Positions 17,625-28,653 of a stretch of DNA of 64,000 bases are shown one piece after another; position 1 is the first letter of the stretch, and every line of letters begins with the position of its first letter. The position numbers and the translations under genes are program-made. Origin of the DNA: Thiosulfatihalobacter marinus (GTDB taxonomy: Bacteria; Pseudomonadota; Alphaproteobacteria; Rhodobacterales; Rhodobacteraceae); NCBI RefSeq assembly GCF_016019955.1, contig NZ_JAECRZ010000007.1, positions 1-64,000 of the forward strand, read 5' to 3'. The notes beneath the pieces are model-generated. The model saw only the letters and a list, made by a program, of their open reading frames with translations. It was not told where the DNA came from and did no database searches.

Positions 17625-18277
17625 TCTCGCTGTTGATCCGCGATCTGAAACTGGCCTTTCGCGCTGGGGGCGGCTTTGGTCTTGGCCTGGCTTTTTTCCT
17701 TATTGTAACGGTACTTGTGCCCTTTGGCGTTGGCCCGGAATCGTCGCTCTTGTCCAAGATCGCGCCGGGCATTTTGTGGCTTGGCGCGCTGCTGGCCTGC
17801 CTGTTGTCGCTGGATCGCATCCTGGCGCTGGACTGGGAGGACGGTTCGCTTGATCTTCTGGCCACGTCACCCTTGCCGCTGGAGGGCGTTGTCACCATCA
17901 AGGCGCTGGCGCATTGGCTGACCACCGGCCTGCCGCTGACCCTGGCGGCGCCGTTTTTCGGCCTGTTGCTCAGCCTGCCGGAACCGGGCTATCCATGGCT
18001 GGTTCTGTCGCTGTTGCTGGGCACCCCCGCGCTCAGCGTGATCGGCACGTTCGGGGCGGCGCTGACGGTCGGAATCAAGCGCGGCGGTTTGCTGCTTTCT
18101 CTCTTGGTTCTGCCCTTTTACGTGCCAACGCTCATCTTTGGCGCCGAACTCGCGCGGCGCGGCGCCGAGGGGCTGGCCACCACCACGCCGCTGCTGATGC
18201 TGGCCGGGATCACATTTGGCGTGATTGCGCTTTTGCCGTTTGCTTCGGCCTTGGTCTTGAGGGTCAATCTGCGCTAG
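17621..18277 (+). CDS. ccmB: heme exporter membrane protein CcmB
   Basis: A 218-residue inner-membrane protein with about six transmembrane segments, the permease partner of CcmA. Family marks are the opening [15 protein letters not shown] and [20 protein letters not shown] on the first cytoplasmic loop (quoted in part). Its ATG overlaps the ccmA stop. The usual CcmB length is about 220. ccmC follows after 91 bases. Confidence 0.95.
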   Translation: MISLLIRDLKLAFRAGGGFGLGLAFFLIVTVLVPFGVGPESSLLSKIAPGILWLGALLACLLSLDRILALDWEDGSLDLLATSPLPLEGVVTIKALAHWLTTGLPLTLAAPFFGLLLSLPEPGYPWLVLSLLLGTPALSVIGTFGAALTVGIKRGGLLLSLLVLPFYVPTLIFGAELARRGAEGLATTTPLLMLAGITFGVIALLPFASALVLRVNLR

Positions 18278-18368
18278 GAACACCGGGATTGAGGGAAATC
18301 AAGGACGCCCGCACCGCTCTCGGCGATGTGAAGTGCAAGCCACCCAACCGGGCAGTAAGGAAGACAAC

Positions 18369-19100
18369 ATGGGTTCGATCTGGGAATATGCCAATCCGGT
18401 CAAGTTCAGCCGCACCGCCGGCCTTGTCCTGCCGTGGGTGTCCATCGGGGCGACGGTCACGCTGGTTGTGGGCCTTGTCTGGGGGTTCTTCTTTACCCCC
18501 GACGATTACCGGCAGGGATCGACCGTCAAGATCATCTACCTGCACGTGCCGTCGGCGCTGATGGCGATCAATGTGTGGTTCATGATGCTGGTCACGTCGC
18601 TTGTCTGGCTGATCCGCCGCCACCATGTCAGCGCGCTGGCCGCCAAGGCCGCCGCGCCTGTGGGCATCGTGATGACGGTGATCGCGCTGCTGACCGGCGC
18701 CATCTGGGGGCAGCCGATGTGGGGCACGTGGTGGGCCTGGGATCCGCGCCTGACCTCGTTCCTGATCCTTTTCCTGTTCTATCTGGGATATCTGGCCCTG
18801 TGGGGCGCGATCGACGATCCCGACACCGCCGCCGATCTGACATCGGTTCTGTGCATCGTTGGATCGGTCTTTGCCGTCCTCAGCCGTTATGCGGTGAATT
18901 TCTGGAACCAGGGCCTGCATCAGGGCGCGACACTCAGCCTGGACAAGGAAGAGAACATTGCCGACGTGTTCTCGACGCCGCTCTACATATCCATAGCAGG
19001 GTTCGTCCTGCTGTTCATCGCGCTGGTGTTCCTGCGGACCCGCACGGAAATCCAGAAACGCCGCACCAAGGCGCTTCTGGCACGGGAGAGACTGGGATGA
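18369..19100 (+). CDS. ccmC: heme lyase/exporter protein CcmC
   Basis: A 243-residue, six-segment membrane protein that delivers heme to CcmE on the periplasmic side. The tryptophan-rich heme motif is present as WGTWWAWDPRLTS near residues 118-130, flanked by the conserved His residues (IIYLHVPSA, and SRYAVNFWNQGLHQGAT). ATG 18369 is used because AAGGAAG lies just upstream; an earlier in-frame start adds 12 residues with no family similarity. Its stop overlaps the ccmD start. Confidence 0.95.
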   Translation: MGSIWEYANPVKFSRTAGLVLPWVSIGATVTLVVGLVWGFFFTPDDYRQGSTVKIIYLHVPSALMAINVWFMMLVTSLVWLIRRHHVSALAAKAAAPVGIVMTVIALLTGAIWGQPMWGTWWAWDPRLTSFLILFLFYLGYLALWGAIDDPDTAADLTSVLCIVGSVFAVLSRYAVNFWNQGLHQGATLSLDKEENIADVFSTPLYISIAGFVLLFIALVFLRTRTEIQKRRTKALLARERLG

Positions 19101-19249
19101 TGCCCGAACTTGGAAAATATGCCAGCACGGTCCTTAGCGCCTATGGCGTGTCGATTGTTCTGTTGATTGCTCTGGTCTGGTGGAGCCTGCTCGCGGCGCG
19201 CAGGGCAAGGGCCGATCTGGACAAGGTGGAGACCCGCCGCAATGGCTAG
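19097..19249 (+). CDS. ccmD: heme exporter protein CcmD
   Basis: A 50-residue single-span protein (MMPELGKYASTVLSAYGVS...), below the size cut of many gene finders. One transmembrane helix (about 13-33) is followed by a basic, charged tail with AARRARADLDKVE, the standard CcmD layout. CcmD helps release holo-CcmE from CcmABC. It overlaps ccmC (ATGA) at its start and ccmG (19242) at its end. The second ATG, one codon later, is also possible. Confidence 0.92.
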   Translation: MMPELGKYASTVLSAYGVSIVLLIALVWWSLLAARRARADLDKVETRRNG

Positions 19250-19775
19250 GGTCTCGCCGGTGATGCTGGTACCGTCGATCCTTTTCATCGCCCTGGCGGG
19301 GCTATTCTTTGCCGGCATGAATCGCCAGAATCCCGACGAATTGCCCTCGGTTCTGGTTGGCGCACCGGCCCCCGCCGTCGCGCTTGCACCTTTGGGTGAC
19401 AAGCCGCTCTGGACCAACGAGACCTTGCGCGACGGGCAGGTGAAACTGGTGAATTTCTGGGCAAGCTGGTGCGCGCCCTGCCGGGTCGAGCACCCCAACC
19501 TGACCATCTTGCAGAAAGAGGGCATGGCGATCTACGGGATCAACTACAAGGACACGGTTGAAAACGGATTGGGATTCCTGGAAGAGCTTGGGGATCCCTA
19601 TGTCGCCATAGGCGCCGATCCCGAGGGCAGAACGGGGTTGGAATGGGGGGTCTATGGACTGCCGGAAACCTTTCTGATCGACGGCGACGGTACGGTTCTG
19701 CTGCGCCTGGCCGGCGCCCTGACCGAGCGTGAACTGACCGAGCGTCTGCGGCCGGCTCTGGCGAAGCTGAACTGA
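19242..19775 (+). CDS. ccmG: thiol:disulfide interchange protein CcmG/DsbE
   Basis: A 177-residue membrane-anchored thioredoxin that reduces apocytochrome c cysteines before heme attachment. The anchor is at about residues 8-26. The thioredoxin fold has FWASWCAPCRVEHPNL with C77 and C80, the DsbE-specific GINYKDTVENG insert, and the cis-Pro loop GVYGLPETFLID. Its ATG overlaps the end of ccmD by eight bases. ccmE, ccmF and ccmH are not in this window and must lie elsewhere. Confidence 0.94.
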   Translation: MARVSPVMLVPSILFIALAGLFFAGMNRQNPDELPSVLVGAPAPAVALAPLGDKPLWTNETLRDGQVKLVNFWASWCAPCRVEHPNLTILQKEGMAIYGINYKDTVENGLGFLEELGDPYVAIGADPEGRTGLEWGVYGLPETFLIDGDGTVLLRLAGALTERELTERLRPALAKLN

Positions 19776-19893
19776 GCGCCCGCCCGGCACAAGGTGGTTT
19801 TGTTAACGTACAGGCTCTAATCTTGTCTCTTTGCGCGGCAGCGTCTGTGGGTTTGCGTGGCAATGGCGGGCGCCAGCCCTGGCGCGGCCCACG

Positions 19894-19920
19894 AAAAAAG
19901 CCCCGGCAGCGCGCCGGGGC
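19894..19920. terminator. terminator between ccmG and acnA
   Basis: An 8-bp stem (GCCCCGGC at 19900-19907, GCCGGGGC at 19913-19920) with a five-base loop. Six T on the minus strand (19899-19894) make it a strong terminator for acnA. On the plus strand it is followed by TTTGGATTTT and can also stop ccm transcripts. Confidence 0.85.
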
Positions 19921-19945
19921 TTTGGATTTTCTTAACCCGTCGGGT

Positions 19946-22633
19946 TTACGTTTTGGCGAGGTTGCGCAGCACGTAATGCAGCACGCCGCCATGTTCGACA
20001 TACTCGATCTCGGGCGCGGTATCGATCCGGCACTTCAGGGTGATCGTCCTGGTGGTGCCATCGGCATAGGTGATGTCGCAAGGCACTTCCTGCAACGGTT
20101 CGATCGTGTCCAGCCCGCGGATAGACACCGTCTCGTCACCGGTCAGGTCCAGCGATTTGCGGGTGTCGCCACCAGTGAATTCGAACGGGATCACACCCAT
20201 GCCCACCAGATTCGAGCGGTGGATACGCTCGAAGCTCTCGGCAATCACGGCCTTGACGCCCAGAAGCGCGGTGCCCTTGGCTGCCCAGTCGCGCGACGAG
20301 CCCGCGCCGTACTGTTCGCCGCCAAACACCACCAGCGGGGTACCTTGTTCCTGATAGGCCATCGAGGCATCGTAAACGCTGGTCTGAGCGCCGTCGGGCC
20401 CCTTGGTATAGCCGCCTTCGACACCATCCAGCATCTCGTTCTTAATGCGGATATTGGCGAATGTGCCGCGCATCATGATCTGGTGATTGCCGCGACGCGA
20501 CCCGTACGAGTTGAACTCGCGCACCGGCACCTGACGTTCGGTCAGGTATTTGCCGGCCGGGGTGGACTGGGCAAAGGAGCCGGCGGGCGAGATGTGGTCT
20601 GTTGTGACCATGTCGCCCAGGATCAGCAGTACCTTGGCGCCGTCGATATTCGAAATCGTACCCGGCTCGCTGCTCATGCCCTGAAAGTAGGGCGGGTTCT
20701 GGACATAGGTCGATTTCACCGGCCAGTCATAGGTTTCGCTGTCAGTGGTCTCGACGGCCTGCCACTTTTCGTCACCCTTGAACACGTCGGCGTATTTGCT
20801 GACAAAGGCTTCGCGTGTAACGGTTTTTTCCACCAGCGCGGCAATTTCGTCATTGCTGGGCCAGATGTCTTTCAGATACACGTCGTTGCCATTCCTGTCC
20901 TGGCCGATCGGCTCGGATGTCAGGTCGATGTTCATGTCGCCGGCCAGTGCATAGGCCACAACCAGCGGCGGCGAGGCCAGGTAGTTGGCGCGCACATCCG
21001 GGCTGATCCGGCCTTCGAAGTTGCGGTTGCCCGACAGCACGGCGGTGGCGACCAGATCGCCTTCGTTGATCGCCTTGGAAATCTCCGGCTGAAGCGGCCC
21101 CGAGTTGCCGATACAGGTGGTGCAGCCATAGCCCACCAGGTTGAATCCGATCGCGTCCAGATCTTCCTGAAGGCCCGCGGCTTCCAGATACTCGGTCACG
21201 ACTTGGGAACCGGGCGCCAGCGAGGTTTTCACCCAGGGCTTGCGGTTCATGCCCAGCTCGCGCGCCTTGCGTGCCACAAGTCCCGCGCCGATCAGCACAT
21301 AGGGGTTGGAGGTGTTGGTACATGAGGTGATCGACGCGATCACCACCTTGCCCGAAGACATGGTGTAATCCTCGCCTTCGACCGGTACTTCCTTGCCCTG
21401 CGGACGCTTGAAGGTTTCCTTCATTTCCTTGTCGAAGGCTTCCTTGGCGTTGGTCAGGGGCAGATAGTCCTGCGGACGCTTGGGGCCGGAGATTGCCGGC
21501 ACGATTGTGCCCATGTCCAGCTCCAGCGTGTCGGTATAGACCGGTGCATAATCCGCGTCCCGCCAGAAGCCGTTTTCCTTGGCATAGGCCTCGACCAGCG
21601 CGATGCGGTCCTCGTCGCGTCCGGTCTGGCGCAGATAGCGCAGGGTCTCGCCGTCGATCGGAAAGAAGCCGCAGGTTGCCCCGTATTCCGGGGCCATGTT
21701 GGCGATGGTTGCGCGGTCGGGCAGGGGCAGGCGGTCAAGCCCGTCGCCGTAAAACTCAACAAACTTGCCCACAACACCCTTGGCGCGCAGCATTTCCACG
21801 ACCTTCAGCACAAGATCGGTAGCGGTGGTGCCTTCGACCATCGCGCCGGTCAGCTTGAAGCCGACAACTTCGGGAATCAGCATCGAGATGGGCTGACCCA
21901 GCATCGCGGCCTCGGCCTCGATCCCGCCAACGCCCCAACCCAGAACGGCCATGCCGTTGACCATGGTGGTGTGGCTGTCGGTGCCGACCAGCGTGTCGGG
22001 ATAGGCTACGGTTTCGCCGTTCTGGTCCTCGTCGGTCCACACGGTTTGCGCCAGGTATTCAACGTTTACCTGGTGGCAGATGCCCGTGCCCGGCGGCACA
22101 ACACGGAAGTTGTTGAACGCGTTCTGACCCCATTTCAGGAACTGATACCGTTCCATGTTGCGTTCGTATTCCCGATCCACGTTCATCTGGAAGGCGCGCG
22201 GGTTGCCGAATTCGTCGATCATGACCGAGTGGTCGATGACAAGGTCAACGGGGTTCAACGGGTTGATCTTTTGCGCGTCACCTCCCAGGCCCTTGATGCC
22301 GTCGCGCATCGCGGCCAGGTCCACCACGGCGGGAACGCCGGTGAAGTCCTGCATCAGGACACGGGCCGGGCGATAGGCGATCTCGCGGGGGTTCTTGCCA
22401 TTGTTGGCACCCCATTCGGCAAAGGCCTTGATGTCTTCGATCGACACCGAGAAACCGCCATCCTCGAATCGCAGCATGTTCTCCAGAACCACCTTGAGCG
22501 ATGCCGGCAGTTTTGAAAAATCTCCCAGACCGGCCTCTTGCGCGGCGGGGATCGAATAATAGGAAATGGACTTGCCATTGACCGTAAGCGACTTGCGGGT
22601 CTTGGCGGTATCCTGTCCGACTTTGATGGGCAT
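19946..22633 (-). CDS. acnA: aconitate hydratase A
   Basis: An 895-residue aconitase of the AcnA/IRP type, interconverting citrate and isocitrate in the TCA cycle. The [4Fe-4S] ligands are visible: the Cys in [12 protein letters not shown] around residue 435 and the two in [14 protein letters not shown] near 500. The C-terminal swivel domain carries [12 protein letters not shown] with the catalytic Ser/Arg segment. ATG 22633 is chosen for the GGAGG four bases upstream; the in-frame extension to 22702 lacks family similarity. In a low-iron cell such enzymes can bind RNA, but nothing here shows that. Confidence 0.96.
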   Translation of the reverse strand: MPIKVGQDTAKTRKSLTVNGKSISYYSIPAAQEAGLGDFSKLPASLKVVLENMLRFEDGGFSVSIEDIKAFAEWGANNGKNPREIAYRPARVLMQDFTGVPAVVDLAAMRDGIKGLGGDAQKINPLNPVDLVIDHSVMIDEFGNPRAFQMNVDREYERNMERYQFLKWGQNAFNNFRVVPPGTGICHQVNVEYLAQTVWTDEDQNGETVAYPDTLVGTDSHTTMVNGMAVLGWGVGGIEAEAAMLGQPISMLIPEVVGFKLTGAMVEGTTATDLVLKVVEMLRAKGVVGKFVEFYGDGLDRLPLPDRATIANMAPEYGATCGFFPIDGETLRYLRQTGRDEDRIALVEAYAKENGFWRDADYAPVYTDTLELDMGTIVPAISGPKRPQDYLPLTNAKEAFDKEMKETFKRPQGKEVPVEGEDYTMSSGKVVIASITSCTNTSNPYVLIGAGLVARKARELGMNRKPWVKTSLAPGSQVVTEYLEAAGLQEDLDAIGFNLVGYGCTTCIGNSGPLQPEISKAINEGDLVATAVLSGNRNFEGRISPDVRANYLASPPLVVAYALAGDMNIDLTSEPIGQDRNGNDVYLKDIWPSNDEIAALVEKTVTREAFVSKYADVFKGDEKWQAVETTDSETYDWPVKSTYVQNPPYFQGMSSEPGTISNIDGAKVLLILGDMVTTDHISPAGSFAQSTPAGKYLTERQVPVREFNSYGSRRGNHQIMMRGTFANIRIKNEMLDGVEGGYTKGPDGAQTSVYDASMAYQEQGTPLVVFGGEQYGAGSSRDWAAKGTALLGVKAVIAESFERIHRSNLVGMGVIPFEFTGGDTRKSLDLTGDETVSIRGLDTIEPLQEVPCDITYADGTTRTITLKCRIDTAPEIEYVEHGGVLHYVLRNLAKT

Positions 22634-22845
22634 GTTGGCCTCCCTCAGATCAGAAAAATGGGGTCTCGCTGGCGCTGCTTTTGACCTATCGGCGCGCGGC
22701 AATCAAGGGGGCGTGCGCATTTTTTGTATACCATTGCACACAGAAAACGCGGCTTTCCCCCGGTCTCGCAAAACGGTGATTGGCATTTAAGGCTTTGAAG
22801 CCCTAGAAAAGAACGGGGATGACATGACATGAGAAAGACATACAC

Positions 22846-23541
22846 ATGATCCGCAGGTCAGGATTACTCGCGACATTATGGCTCATCCTGGCCAGTGTCG
22901 CGACCGCGCAGGATCGGCCGGTCGTGGTCGAACTTTACACGTCTCAGGGATGTGCATCCTGCCCGCCCGCGGTTTCCTTTTTCCGCAAGAATCTGGCCGA
23001 TCGGGACGACGTGATCGCGTTGGCGCTTCACGTCGATTACTGGGACTATATTGGCTGGAAGGACAGTTTTGCCGCCCCAGCCTACAGCGCACGTCAGAAA
23101 GCGTTTGCCAGGGCGTTGGGGAAACGGTCCGTGTATACGCCACAAATGATCGTGGACGGCGAGGATGACGTGGTTGGCACTTATCCCGACAAGGTTGAAG
23201 GCCTGATCAAGGCACACAAGTCGGCGCTGTCTCCGGTGGATCTGAAAATAGAACGCCGGGGCGACAAGGTGTGGATCGCTGCCAGATCCAGCGTGAGCGT
23301 CGCAATGGATGTGCAACTTGTGCGCTATGTTGACGAAGAGATCGTCAATATCCGTGGCGGTGAAAACGCCGGGCGCATCATGACGTACCGAAACATTGTC
23401 AATGACTGGAAGGTTGTCACCAAATGGAACGGCGACCGGCCGCTGAACATTGAAACAACCGCGCCGGGCAGCGCGCCGGTTGTCGTTTTGATCCAGAGGG
23501 CGGGGAGCGGGCCCATTCTGGCGGCGGCGCGTTTGCGCTAG
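22846..23541 (+). CDS. DUF1223 family exported thioredoxin-like protein
   Basis: A 231-residue protein with a signal peptide (cleavage near TAQ-DRP, residue 22). The DUF1223 family has a thioredoxin-like core: VVVELYTSQGCASCPPAVSF holds a CxxC (C-A-S-C) in the position of the thioredoxin active site, then LALHVDYWDYIGWKDSFA and RSVYTPQMIVDG, all conserved. It is probably periplasmic; the function is not established. It is divergent from acnA across 212 bp, and its stop overlaps that of the convergent EamA gene by four bases. Confidence 0.88.
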   Translation: MIRRSGLLATLWLILASVATAQDRPVVVELYTSQGCASCPPAVSFFRKNLADRDDVIALALHVDYWDYIGWKDSFAAPAYSARQKAFARALGKRSVYTPQMIVDGEDDVVGTYPDKVEGLIKAHKSALSPVDLKIERRGDKVWIAARSSVSVAMDVQLVRYVDEEIVNIRGGENAGRIMTYRNIVNDWKVVTKWNGDRPLNIETTAPGSAPVVVLIQRAGSGPILAAARLR

Positions 23542-24419
23542 CCGGAGCGGCGGCCGAACGTTTCGCGATACCAGACATAAATCCCTGCCGCCGCGATGAT
23601 TCCGGCCCCCAGAAGCGACCACCGATCCGGCCATTCCCGAAAAAACAGGAGCCCCCAGATCGTCGCGAAAACCAGACCGCAATAGGCGAAAGGCGCCAGC
23701 ATTGCCGCCTCGCCCTGTGACAGGGCGCGTATCAGGCACAGCTGGCCCAATGTTCCGAAGACCGCCAAAAGCGTCATCAACCCCCAGGCCGTGATTGACG
23801 GGGTTTGCCATGCGGGCACGACCAGAATGGTCATGATCGCTGTACCGATCAGACCGGTATATACCAGCGAAGTCCACACATCCTCGTCACGCCCCACGAA
23901 ACGCGTGGTCAGCGCATAGGCGGAATAGCAGGCGGCGCCAATCAGCGGAAAAACCGCGTAGAGGGTAAAAACGTTTCCGCCCGGGCGAATGACAATCAAC
24001 GCACCAATCATGGCCACCGCGATACCCGATACCCGACGTATGCCAAGCGGCTCCCCCAGGAACAGCGCCGCACCCAACGTGACCAGAACCGGATTCACAT
24101 TCATGATCGCGGTTGCCTCGGACAGGCCGATATTGGCAATTCCGACAAAAAAGAATGCGGTCGTCAGGAGCAGAAGCAGCGAGCGGGCGAGTTGCAGTTT
24201 CGGGTACCTTGTCTTCATCACGCCCGGGAACCGATGGGCGACCAGCCCCAGGACAAGCACGGTTTGGCCCGTGTAACGGGCCCAGAGGGTGGTGGTAATG
24301 CCGACTTCGCGCGCCAGTGCCTTTGCCGAGGCATCCATCGCCGTAAAGAACAGAACCGCGGCCACCATCAAAAGGATGGCGCGGGCCCGGGTGCCGGGAT
24401 CAGGGAGAAGGTTGGGCAT
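23538..24419 (-). CDS. EamA/DMT family transporter
   Basis: A 293-residue permease of the drug/metabolite transporter superfamily with ten predicted helices in two EamA repeats of about 135 residues. Typical features are NIGLSEATAIMNVNPVLVTLG at the end of the first repeat and FGTLGQLCLIRALSQGEAAML in the second (quoted in part). Substrate and direction cannot be read; S-adenosylmethionine, amino acids or drugs are known cargos of relatives. The gene is convergent with the DUF1223 gene and lies 56 bases after fliG on the same strand. Confidence 0.88.
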   Translation of the reverse strand: MPNLLPDPGTRARAILLMVAAVLFFTAMDASAKALAREVGITTTLWARYTGQTVLVLGLVAHRFPGVMKTRYPKLQLARSLLLLLTTAFFFVGIANIGLSEATAIMNVNPVLVTLGAALFLGEPLGIRRVSGIAVAMIGALIVIRPGGNVFTLYAVFPLIGAACYSAYALTTRFVGRDEDVWTSLVYTGLIGTAIMTILVVPAWQTPSITAWGLMTLLAVFGTLGQLCLIRALSQGEAAMLAPFAYCGLVFATIWGLLFFREWPDRWSLLGAGIIAAAGIYVWYRETFGRRSG

Positions 24420-24475
24420 GTTCGACCACGGGAAAGGGAGTTCCTGAACTTGCTAAGCATCTGGGCCCGGTCTGT

Positions 24476-25540
24476 CTAGTCTTCCGTTTCCTCTGGCCGG
24501 ATCAGCTTCAGCTCTCCGGCCGCCTCCAATTCGCGGATTGTGGTCGTCACCCGCGCCAGAGCGGCCTCTCCTTCGCGGGCAGACACGGCGCCGCGTTCTT
24601 CGACCGCGTCGCGCAGCTGATCGGCCAGCCGGGCAGATATATTGTCAAGCAGGAAGGTTGTGGTCGTGCCTGCTTCGCCTTCCGTGGCATAGGCGAGCGC
24701 GGTGACCAGTGTTTCCTCGTCTACGTCCTTCACCACGCGCGGCAGGTCGCGTGGTTCGACGCGCTGTGGAATATGCGCATAGGTGAAGATCGTCTTGCGC
24801 ACCTCTCCCGCGAAATCGGCATCGGTTTCGTCCAGGGCGCTGAGCAGGTCGTCGCGGGTAGAGGCGGTTGACGAGTTCAGGATTGCGCCGACCCGATTGA
24901 CGGGGGCCTCGTCAAAGGCGCGGGGGGGCACATCGTCCAGTTGGCTGGCCAGGGTCAGCCCGATACGGTCCACGGCGGCCGGCGTGATAGTTCCGGTCAT
25001 GGACACCGCATAGGTGATGCGCCGTGCCTTGTCGCCGGGCAAGGCGCCAAGCAATTCGGCCGCCTTTCCGACATCCAGCTTCGAGATCGTGACGGCGGCA
25101 ACCTCGGTGCTTTCGGCATCCACCAGATCCTTCAGTTCTGCAACGGAAAGCCCGCGGATACGCTCCCAGGGATCGCCCGCCAGGCGCACGCCGGCCTCCT
25201 TGCGCAGGCGCGCGGCGGTCATCGGGCTGATCCGCCCCTCCAACGCGGACAGCGCGCCGGGCATGCCGCCGGGAAAGGACAGGCCGATGGATTCCAGCTC
25301 CTGGGCAAATTCCATGAGGACAGCGCCCAGCGTCGTGCGGTCGACATAGCCCATTTCCCCCATCAGATAAGTCAGATCGGCCTGCATCGCGTCGGGCAAT
25401 TGGGTAAGGGCAACATCGGCGCCCTCGTTCAGCAGGAAACGCACGATGATCGCAGCCTTGTGCCGCTGGGTCAGGCGCGGGTTGGCCTTGGGTGGCGGGG
25501 CCGGGGGGGACAATCGGGCAAGCGATGTTGGCGTGGTCAT
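24476..25540 (-). CDS. fliG: flagellar motor switch protein FliG
   Basis: A 354-residue FliG. FliG sits in the rotor of the flagellar motor and transmits torque from the stator. The N-terminal domain begins TQRHKAAIIVRFLLNEGADV after about 25 Pro-rich residues. The middle domain includes AAELLGALPGDKARRITYAVS, and the C-terminal domain has VRKTIFTYAHIPQRVEPRDLPRVV (in parts), corresponding to the torque-helix region. The Gln of the usual EHPQ motif is not obvious, so this is a diverged FliG. No other flagellar gene is in the window; whether a second copy exists cannot be seen. Confidence 0.85.
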   Translation of the reverse strand: MTTPTSLARLSPPAPPPKANPRLTQRHKAAIIVRFLLNEGADVALTQLPDAMQADLTYLMGEMGYVDRTTLGAVLMEFAQELESIGLSFPGGMPGALSALEGRISPMTAARLRKEAGVRLAGDPWERIRGLSVAELKDLVDAESTEVAAVTISKLDVGKAAELLGALPGDKARRITYAVSMTGTITPAAVDRIGLTLASQLDDVPPRAFDEAPVNRVGAILNSSTASTRDDLLSALDETDADFAGEVRKTIFTYAHIPQRVEPRDLPRVVKDVDEETLVTALAYATEGEAGTTTTFLLDNISARLADQLRDAVEERGAVSAREGEAALARVTTTIRELEAAGELKLIRPEETED

Positions 25541-25605
25541 GTCAGAGTTCCAAGTGTTGGGGCCACCTAAGCACCCAACACTGAAGAATTCCTGAATGTC
25601 ACCGC

Positions 25606-26163
25606 TCAGAAATTGTAGGTCGCACCGGTTTCGATTGCATTCGTCAATGATTGTTCGGCCCAGGTGCCGCTGCCACCCCGAACGCGGATCTGTAACAGCT
25701 CGGCCCGCGCCAGTACCAGATCCCCCGCCTCGACATGGGCCTGACCCTTGTAAGAGCGTGCCAAATGGTTGTCGGGATTGGCGGCAAGTGCCTTTTGGTA
25801 ATAGGTCATACCAAGTTCGACATTACCCAGCTTGCGGTGGGTGAAACCCCAATAGGTCAGCACGCGATCATCGGATTGGTCCGGCATGGCCGCCAGAACG
25901 CGCTGTGCTTCCTCCAGCCGGCCGGAATAGGCCAGTTCGCGCACGGCATGGTAAAGCGCATCGTCGCTCAGCCCGGAATTCTCCGGATTGACACAGCGCT
26001 TCTTCTTGTCGCTCCAGACTTTGCCGGTCTTGCACTCTTTCGTGGTTTGGGTGGGCTTGGGCGCCACGCTGCCGCCGCCGCCGGCCGCAAGTAGGGGCAA
26101 GGGAGAAAACGCCGCGAACGCGGTGGCAAGAACGGCTGCCTGGCCAAAGCGGATCAGTGTCAT
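25606..26163 (-). CDS. exported tetratricopeptide repeat protein
   Basis: A 185-residue protein with a signal peptide (residues 1-27, ending LLA-AGG). A short Cys-containing segment, KECKTGKVWSDKKKRCVN, follows and probably forms a disulfide in the periplasm. About three TPR-type helical pairs cover the rest (RELAYSGRLEEAQRVLAAM; HRKLGNVELGMTYYQKALA; KGQAHVEAGDLVLARAELL). ATG 26163 has GGAGG six bases upstream. It is likely a periplasmic scaffold; no partner is evident. It lies between purB and fliG on the same strand. Confidence 0.82.
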   Translation of the reverse strand: MTLIRFGQAAVLATAFAAFSPLPLLAAGGGGSVAPKPTQTTKECKTGKVWSDKKKRCVNPENSGLSDDALYHAVRELAYSGRLEEAQRVLAAMPDQSDDRVLTYWGFTHRKLGNVELGMTYYQKALAANPDNHLARSYKGQAHVEAGDLVLARAELLQIRVRGGSGTWAEQSLTNAIETGATYNF

Positions 26164-26240
26164 ACAGACCTCCTGGTTACATACGCAGCCTAGCATAGCG
26201 CATGGCTGGAACGAAATCACGGAGGTGTCAGCGTTGAAAG

Positions 26241-26269
26241 AAAAGGGCCGCAGCAATCTGCCACGGCCC
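26241..26269 (-). terminator. terminator downstream of purB
   Basis: On the minus strand a GGGCCG...CGGCCC stem (26269-26264 with 26250-26245), with an inner CAG/CTG pair, is followed by TTTTCTTT. It lies 27 bases beyond the purB stop and before the TPR gene. Confidence 0.7.
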
Positions 26270-26295
26270 CAACCAAAGGCGATATGGTTTCCGGC

Positions 26296-27600
<1,305 letters not shown>

Positions 27601-27678
27601 GTCACGGCCTTGTGTATTGGGAGCGTTCGCGCGCGGTTTAGACTGGTGGGCGACAAACAACAAGGCAGGAGCGCCAGG

Positions 27679-28011
27679 ATGGGACGGTTTGCCCTTGTCG
27701 CCGGGTTGCTGGCGAGCGCCGCGGGCGCACAGGACTGGCGCCCGCTCGTCGGGGAGGAGATCGCGGCATTCCTGACAGATCGCGAAGTCGGCTATGACAG
27801 GGCATGGCAACGTTTCTTCGCCTCTGGCCGCACGCTTTACAACGCCGGGCAGGTCAGCTGGGGATACTGGCAGGTGCGCGGCGATCGCTATTGCAGCCAA
27901 TGGCCCCCAAGCAGGTTGTGGGACTGTTATCTCGTGCAACGCCAGGGAACGGATGGTGTCCGGTTTGTCGGCCCGGATGGATCCGCCACGACCGGGACGC
28001 GTCGCCCATGA
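27679..28011 (+). CDS. small secreted hypothetical protein with a Cys pair
   Basis: A 110-residue exported protein. A signal peptide ends near ASAAGA-QDW (residue 17). The mature part contains GQVSWGYWQVRGDRYCSQWPP followed by LWDCYLV (quoted in parts): two Cys flanking a W-P-P turn, as in small secreted lipocalin-like proteins of the DUF995 type, though I cannot confirm the family. ATG 27679 has GGAG about eight bases upstream. The open frame runs far upstream antisense to purB; that part is not coding. It is the first of three consecutive exported proteins. Confidence 0.72.
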   Translation: MGRFALVAGLLASAAGAQDWRPLVGEEIAAFLTDREVGYDRAWQRFFASGRTLYNAGQVSWGYWQVRGDRYCSQWPPSRLWDCYLVQRQGTDGVRFVGPDGSATTGTRRP

Positions 28012-28090
28012 AACGTATCGGGCTGTCCCGGGCTGGACATGGGGGCGGTTCGAACTAGGATGGTATCAGATTTGCAGGAGAAATTGAGAC

Positions 28091-28642
28091 GTGACCCCAG
28101 GATTTCGGTTAGCGACGGTCTCGGCGGCCCTTGTGCTGGCTGTGGGCCTTGCACATGCAGGTACGCCCGTGACGTATACCGACGGCGACAAGCCGGTTTT
28201 CAGCATAGAAGTGCCTGATTTCTGGAAAGTGCGGGTTGGGGGCGATCGTTCGCTGACCCCACCGGGCGAAGAGGAATCGCGGGTTGTCGAGCGGGTGATC
28301 GGCTTGCAACCCGAAAAGGACAGCGGGGTATGGATCGGGTTTGTCTCTCCGGACGGTCTGCGCACGCTGGACGAGGCCGAGGACTATGCCAGATCACTGG
28401 CACAGCAGGTTGCAAAGGGTGCGACTGTCACCGATTTGGAAAGCCGCCGTATCGCCGGCTATCCCGCGCGCGTCTATCGCGGGCAGGGGCGCCGGGACAA
28501 TCAGACAGTATTTTTCACGGTGTCCCTGATTGACCTGCCCAACGGGCGTGTGGTGTTCAGTATGACCGCGCTGAGCGCGGATTACGCGCCGGACGCATTG
28601 GTGGATGTCAACGCCATCTACAATTCCATACGGTCACGTTGA
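28091..28642 (+). CDS. exported hypothetical protein
   Basis: A 183-residue protein with a signal peptide (cleavage near GLAHA-GTP, residue 24) and no membrane segment after it. The start is a GTG with GGAG upstream. The mature domain has a core like YTDGDKPVFSIEVPDFWKVR and a final strand-helix unit ending DALVDVNAIYNSIRSR. I do not recognise a named domain; the pattern resembles small periplasmic proteins with a PsbP/LpqN-like fold, which is a guess. The next gene starts 11 bases later, so they are probably co-transcribed. Confidence 0.75.
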   Translation: MTPGFRLATVSAALVLAVGLAHAGTPVTYTDGDKPVFSIEVPDFWKVRVGGDRSLTPPGEEESRVVERVIGLQPEKDSGVWIGFVSPDGLRTLDEAEDYARSLAQQVAKGATVTDLESRRIAGYPARVYRGQGRRDNQTVFFTVSLIDLPNGRVVFSMTALSADYAPDALVDVNAIYNSIRSR

Positions 28643-28653
28643 GGGAGGTCGCG

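Noticed and set aside
19776-19945. Search for ccmE, ccmF or ccmH after ccmG
   Set aside because: The gap holds only a terminator; these genes are not in the window.
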